Position numbers and translations under genes: made by a program. A stretch of DNA of 45,984 nt from Pseudomonadota bacterium (GTDB lineage Bacteria; Desulfobacterota; Desulfovibrionia; Desulfovibrionales; Desulfovibrionaceae), in the NCBI GenBank assembly GCA_023403845.1, contig JAEYDL010000005.1:1-45984 (forward strand), read 5' to 3'. How positions within the stretch are numbered: position 1 is the stretch's first letter; each line of letters begins with the position of its first letter. The notes beneath the pieces are model-generated. The model was not told the DNA's origin and did not search any database. It saw nothing but the letters and a program-made list of their open reading frames with translations. Shown here one piece after another: positions 43,053-45,984 of this stretch.

Positions 43053-43294
43053 GCTCTCCTCTCCTCGAACGTTATGTCGGTAAAGGGCTTCCCGCAGAAC
43101 GCGCCACGGAAAGCCCCATGATTCGACGATCGGCCGGCAGACCCGGAACGCAAACGCTTCTCGAACCGTACCCGCAGACCGTATGCACACCGGCAGAACG
43201 GACACACGAAACGAACCGGACCGCCCGGAACCGGGAAATGTTCTCCCGATACGAGACGAGACCAGGCTCCGCCTCTCCTGTCCGGCCCAGAAAC

Positions 43295-44647
43295 TCAGCC
43301 GAGCTCCTTCTCCACAAGGGCCGCGAGTGTTCTGGCGTATTCCCGCACCTTGCCCTCGTCCTCGCCCTCCACCATAACCCGGCATAGCGGCTCAGTCCCG
43401 GAATAGCGCAGCAGAACGCGTCCCCGGCCGGCCATTTCCTCCTCGACGCGGGCTACGGCTTCGGTAATGGCCGGACATTCCTCAATAGGAGTCTTATGCT
43501 CCACATGCACGTTTTTCAGCACCTGCGGATAGAGTACGAGCTGCCCGGCCAGTTCGGACAGCGGACGACCGCGCAGACGCATGATGCGCAAAATCTGAAG
43601 CGCGGCCAGCAGCCCGTCTCCCGTCGTGCTGTACTCCCGGAAAATCAGATGGCCAGACTGCTCGCCGCCGAGCAGCGCGCCGCTTTCGCGCATGGCCGCG
43701 ACCACATTGCGGTCGCCGACGCTGGTGCGGATGAGCGTGCCGCCGTGTTCCTTCATGAACACTTCCAGCGCCATGTTGCTCATGACCGTAGCCACCAGCG
43801 TATTGCCGGGCAACTTGCCCCGCTGCATGAGGTCCTGCGCGCAAAGCGCCATGATCTGATCACCGTCGAGCACCTGTCCGCGTTCGTCCACTACGATGAG
43901 CCTGTCCGCATCGCCGTCAAGAGCGAGGCCGATATCCGCCCGCGTCTCCCTGACCTTGGCGGCCACAGCTTCGGGATACAGAGAGCCGCAACGGTAGTTG
44001 ATGTTCAGGCCGTTGGGTTCGGTACCTATCTTGACGACCTCGGCGCCCAGTTCCTCAAGTGCAAGAGGCGCGACCTTGTAATTCGCCCCGTTGGCGCAGT
44101 CAATGACCACACGCAGACCGTCAAGAGACAGATGGGCGGGGAACGTATTCTTGAGATAGACAATATAACGGCCCGGCGCATCCTTGATCTTGTAGGCGCG
44201 TCCGGTTTGAGCCCGCTCAGGATAATCCCACTCGTGACTCTGATCCAGCACCATGTCTGTCATGCGATCCTCGTCCGCGTCCGGAATCTTGAATCCCTCG
44301 GAGTCGAAGAACTTGATGCCGTTGTCGCTGAACGGATTGTGGGACGCTGAAATCACCACGCCGAGATCGGCGCGCATGTTGGTCGTCAGAAAAGAAATCG
44401 CCGGAGTGGGCAGCGGCCCCACGAGAAACACGTCCATTCCGGCAGCCAGCAATCCAGCGGCCAGAGCGTTTTCAAACACGTAGCCGGACAGGCGCGTGTC
44501 CTTGCCGATAACCACGCGGCTGCGCCGCGTTTTGCTGCGATAGCAGGTTCCAGCCGCAAGACCGAGCCGCAGAGCCACATCGGCGGTCATGGGATAGACG
44601 TTCACCCGCCCCCGCAGGCCATCCGTACCAAAAAGACGCACGCTCAT
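43295..44647 (-). CDS. glmM: Phosphoglucosamine mutase
   Basis: A 450-residue enzyme that converts glucosamine-6-phosphate to glucosamine-1-phosphate for UDP-GlcNAc, the precursor of peptidoglycan and lipid A. The start LFGTDGLRGRVNVYPMT, the phosphoserine loop GVVISASHNPFSDNG (S102), the metal loop ALDGDADRLIVVDERG, the sugar loop GGEQSGHLIF and the phosphate loop RYSGTEPLCRVMVEG are complete. It is downstream of cdaA and the ybbR-like gene, the conserved cdaA-cdaR-glmM order. Confidence 0.98.
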   Translation of the reverse strand: MSVRLFGTDGLRGRVNVYPMTADVALRLGLAAGTCYRSKTRRSRVVIGKDTRLSGYVFENALAAGLLAAGMDVFLVGPLPTPAISFLTTNMRADLGVVISASHNPFSDNGIKFFDSEGFKIPDADEDRMTDMVLDQSHEWDYPERAQTGRAYKIKDAPGRYIVYLKNTFPAHLSLDGLRVVIDCANGANYKVAPLALEELGAEVVKIGTEPNGLNINYRCGSLYPEAVAAKVRETRADIGLALDGDADRLIVVDERGQVLDGDQIMALCAQDLMQRGKLPGNTLVATVMSNMALEVFMKEHGGTLIRTSVGDRNVVAAMRESGALLGGEQSGHLIFREYSTTGDGLLAALQILRIMRLRGRPLSELAGQLVLYPQVLKNVHVEHKTPIEECPAITEAVARVEEEMAGRGRVLLRYSGTEPLCRVMVEGEDEGKVREYARTLAALVEKELG

Positions 44648-44801
44648 ACATTCAACTCCACATGGACAACAGGTGCATGGTCGGAAAACCGACCGAAAAA
44701 GTCTCTTTCAAAATTGCCGCTTCCCTCTCAAAAGGCACGAATCAAGCTCTGAACAGTCTGTCGACGAACGTATTCCGCATGTCTCGCGCCGAAGGCAAAC
44801 G

Positions 44802-45740
44802 TCATTCCCCAGGGGTCTCGTTCTCGGAATGCCGAAAGAGGGACACGGCTTCAGGAGCAAGGCGAACGATCCGGCCGCCCTGCGGCGTGGAAACCTGCAA
44901 CGTCACCTCCACCGGAGAACCATCCTCGGGAACGTCCACGTCAGAAGGCAGCGTCACCTGAAACTGGGCCAGATAATTGCTGTCCCGAGCCAGAGAACGT
45001 GGAACGGACACGGTAAGGGCGCAGTGGCTGGGCCGGACGCTGATGTTTTCCTCCTCGGCCACGATGTCCCGCTGCAGCGTCACCGTTCTGCGCCGTACGT
45101 CCAGAGTGCGCTGCACCTTAACCACCTGCGGTGCTATTTCCACGCCGGGAGGAGCGAGCAACGGCACATCCTCGGTGATTTCCCTGTCCTCGCCCAGCAC
45201 GTCGGCGGGAATCTCGGCCACAATTTCCTTGACCGGCTCCACGGCGGAAGCGGGTCCGCGCACAGTCACGGTAGGCGGATTCACGGACAGATCGGTAATC
45301 CGCAGAGACGGCGTAACCGGAGCCGAGCGCAGCCGCACGGTCACGGGCACGGTATCTTCCCTGATCTTCTCCACATGCAGAACCATGCGTGAGGGAATGG
45401 TTTCCAGCACCTCGAAGGCCCGCGTGGGCGTATTTCCCCAGGCAAACGGAATGACGTTATCTCCGGGCGTCAAGCCTGAAAGGTCTATCGTATAGGACGG
45501 ATCCTCCCGGGCCCCCGCGCGCAGGAGTTCCATGGGACCACGCACGCGGACGCTGATCTTGTTGAGCTGCCCGTCGGTGACAACCAGATTCGGAGGCAGT
45601 CCCCGATAATCCAGCCGCACTTCTATCATGCGTTCGACCTGATCCTTGGCGTTCAGGGTATACCATAACCCCGAAGCAAGCAGAAAGGCCACCAGCAGGT
45701 AACGCCAATAGATACGTTTCTGTTCAGTTTTTGACGACAT
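44802..45740 (-). CDS. YbbR-domain protein, CdaR-like
   Basis: A 312-residue protein with an N-terminal membrane helix (about residues 10-27, YWRYLLVAFLLASGLWYTLN) and an extracytoplasmic part with several YbbR repeats (VRLDYRGLPPNLVV; LRSAPVTPSLRITDLSVNPP and TVTVRGPASAVEPVKEIVAE are typical). In firmicutes CdaR binds and regulates the c-di-AMP synthase CdaA. ATG 45740 overlaps the cdaA stop by 17 bases, so the two are translated together, and glmM follows. The symbol is left empty because the sequence beyond the repeats is generic. Confidence 0.85.
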   Translation of the reverse strand: MSSKTEQKRIYWRYLLVAFLLASGLWYTLNAKDQVERMIEVRLDYRGLPPNLVVTDGQLNKISVRVRGPMELLRAGAREDPSYTIDLSGLTPGDNVIPFAWGNTPTRAFEVLETIPSRMVLHVEKIREDTVPVTVRLRSAPVTPSLRITDLSVNPPTVTVRGPASAVEPVKEIVAEIPADVLGEDREITEDVPLLAPPGVEIAPQVVKVQRTLDVRRRTVTLQRDIVAEEENISVRPSHCALTVSVPRSLARDSNYLAQFQVTLPSDVDVPEDGSPVEVTLQVSTPQGGRIVRLAPEAVSLFRHSENETPGE

Positions 45741-45984
45741 TGTTCAACGTCTCTCTGAGTTGATCGGCATCCTTCATGATGGCAAGATGCCCCTTCGACG
45801 CCACGCTGATCTCCCCCCGCTCCTCGGAAACGACCAGCACCTTGGCGTCACTGACTTCGGACGCGCCGAGCGCGGCGCGGTGCCGGGTGCCGAAACTCTG
45901 CCGATCCATCTGGGCCAGCGGGAGAATGCAGCCCGCAGCGGCGATGCGCCCCTTGCGGATGATGACGGCTCCGTCATGCAAGGC
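45724..45984 (-). CDS. cdaA: Diadenylate cyclase CdaA, C-terminal part (cut by window edge)
   Basis: The last 86 residues of a DisA_N-type diadenylate cyclase, which makes c-di-AMP from two ATP. The DGA motif (HDGAVIIRKGRI) and the RHR motif (SFGTRHRAALGASEVSDAKV) that bind ATP are present, followed by VVSEERGEISVASKG. In full-length CdaA the domain sits after three membrane helices; this part lies beyond the right edge of the window. It overlaps the ybbR-like gene by 17 bases. Confidence 0.92.
   Translation of the reverse strand, partial: ALHDGAVIIRKGRIAAAGCILPLAQMDRQSFGTRHRAALGASEVSDAKVLVVSEERGEISVASKGHLAIMKDADQLRETLNNVVKN

Noticed and set aside
40281..43121. 946-codon plus-strand frame
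   Set aside because: It is antisense to priA and galU and rich in R, H, Q and P as expected for a GC-rich shadow frame.

Overview
The window looks like a chromosomal segment of a GC-rich sulfate-reducing bacterium of the Desulfovibrionales (Desulfovibrio or a close relative). The main evidence is the 'alternative heme biosynthesis' genes (an AhbA-type siroheme decarboxylase subunit, AhbC, HemB, AhbD), a type I-C-like CRISPR array, a stand-alone AICAR transformylase in place of the usual fused PurH, and the general style of the proteins. The genus assignment is inference from protein resemblance; no database was searched.

Layout. (1) Bases 1-1176 are the trailing part of a CRISPR array: 18 repeats are visible and the array continues off the left edge. 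(2) About 1520-2707 is a decayed defence region: a broken Mrr-type restriction endonuclease gene followed by an intact gene for a small membrane/coiled-coil protein. An initiator tRNA-fMet on the minus strand (2798-2874), with a clear promoter and terminator, closes this region. (3) 3101-8515 holds scattered genes: a DUF4911-like protein, a small unknown, a family 9 glycosyltransferase, an exported (Tat-type) HD-domain protein, a radical SAM protein and a YbaK-family deacylase. (4) 8921-19662 is a long plus-strand core block: rpsB, tsf, then a sugar aminotransferase and a WaaE-like glycosyltransferase, then pyrH, frr, uppS, cdsA, dxr, rseP, tsaB and a flavin reductase-like protein. (5) 20100-25881, minus strand, is the heme block: mnmA-ahbC-hemB-ahbD in one apparent operon, with ahbA downstream behind its own candidate promoter. 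(6) 26263-37294 holds a soluble diguanylate cyclase, purA, a small unknown, AICAR transformylase, an RNase II family enzyme, plsY, ychF, a glycine-zipper lipoprotein, a secreted small protein and ruvC. (7) 37538-45984, minus strand, holds yebC, rlmE, a small zinc-ribbon protein, priA, galU, glmM, a ybbR/cdaR-like gene and the 3' part of cdaA (c-di-AMP synthase), which runs off the right edge.

How the genes fit together. The plus-strand block couples translation (S2, EF-Ts, ribosome recycling), UMP kinase and envelope lipid-carrier synthesis (isoprenoid DXR, UppS, CdsA). The heme block makes porphobilinogen (HemB) and then, after siroheme formation elsewhere, converts siroheme to heme by decarboxylation (AhbA with a partner not in this window), side-chain removal (AhbC) and final oxidative decarboxylation (AhbD). 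The right end joins c-di-AMP synthesis to cell-wall precursor supply (GlmM, GalU). The most distinctive observations are a pair of CRISPR spacers identical except for one base in the seed, the ruined mrr gene with an intact coupled neighbour beside the array, an exported HD-domain protein, and a His/Gly-rich N-terminal segment on AhbD.
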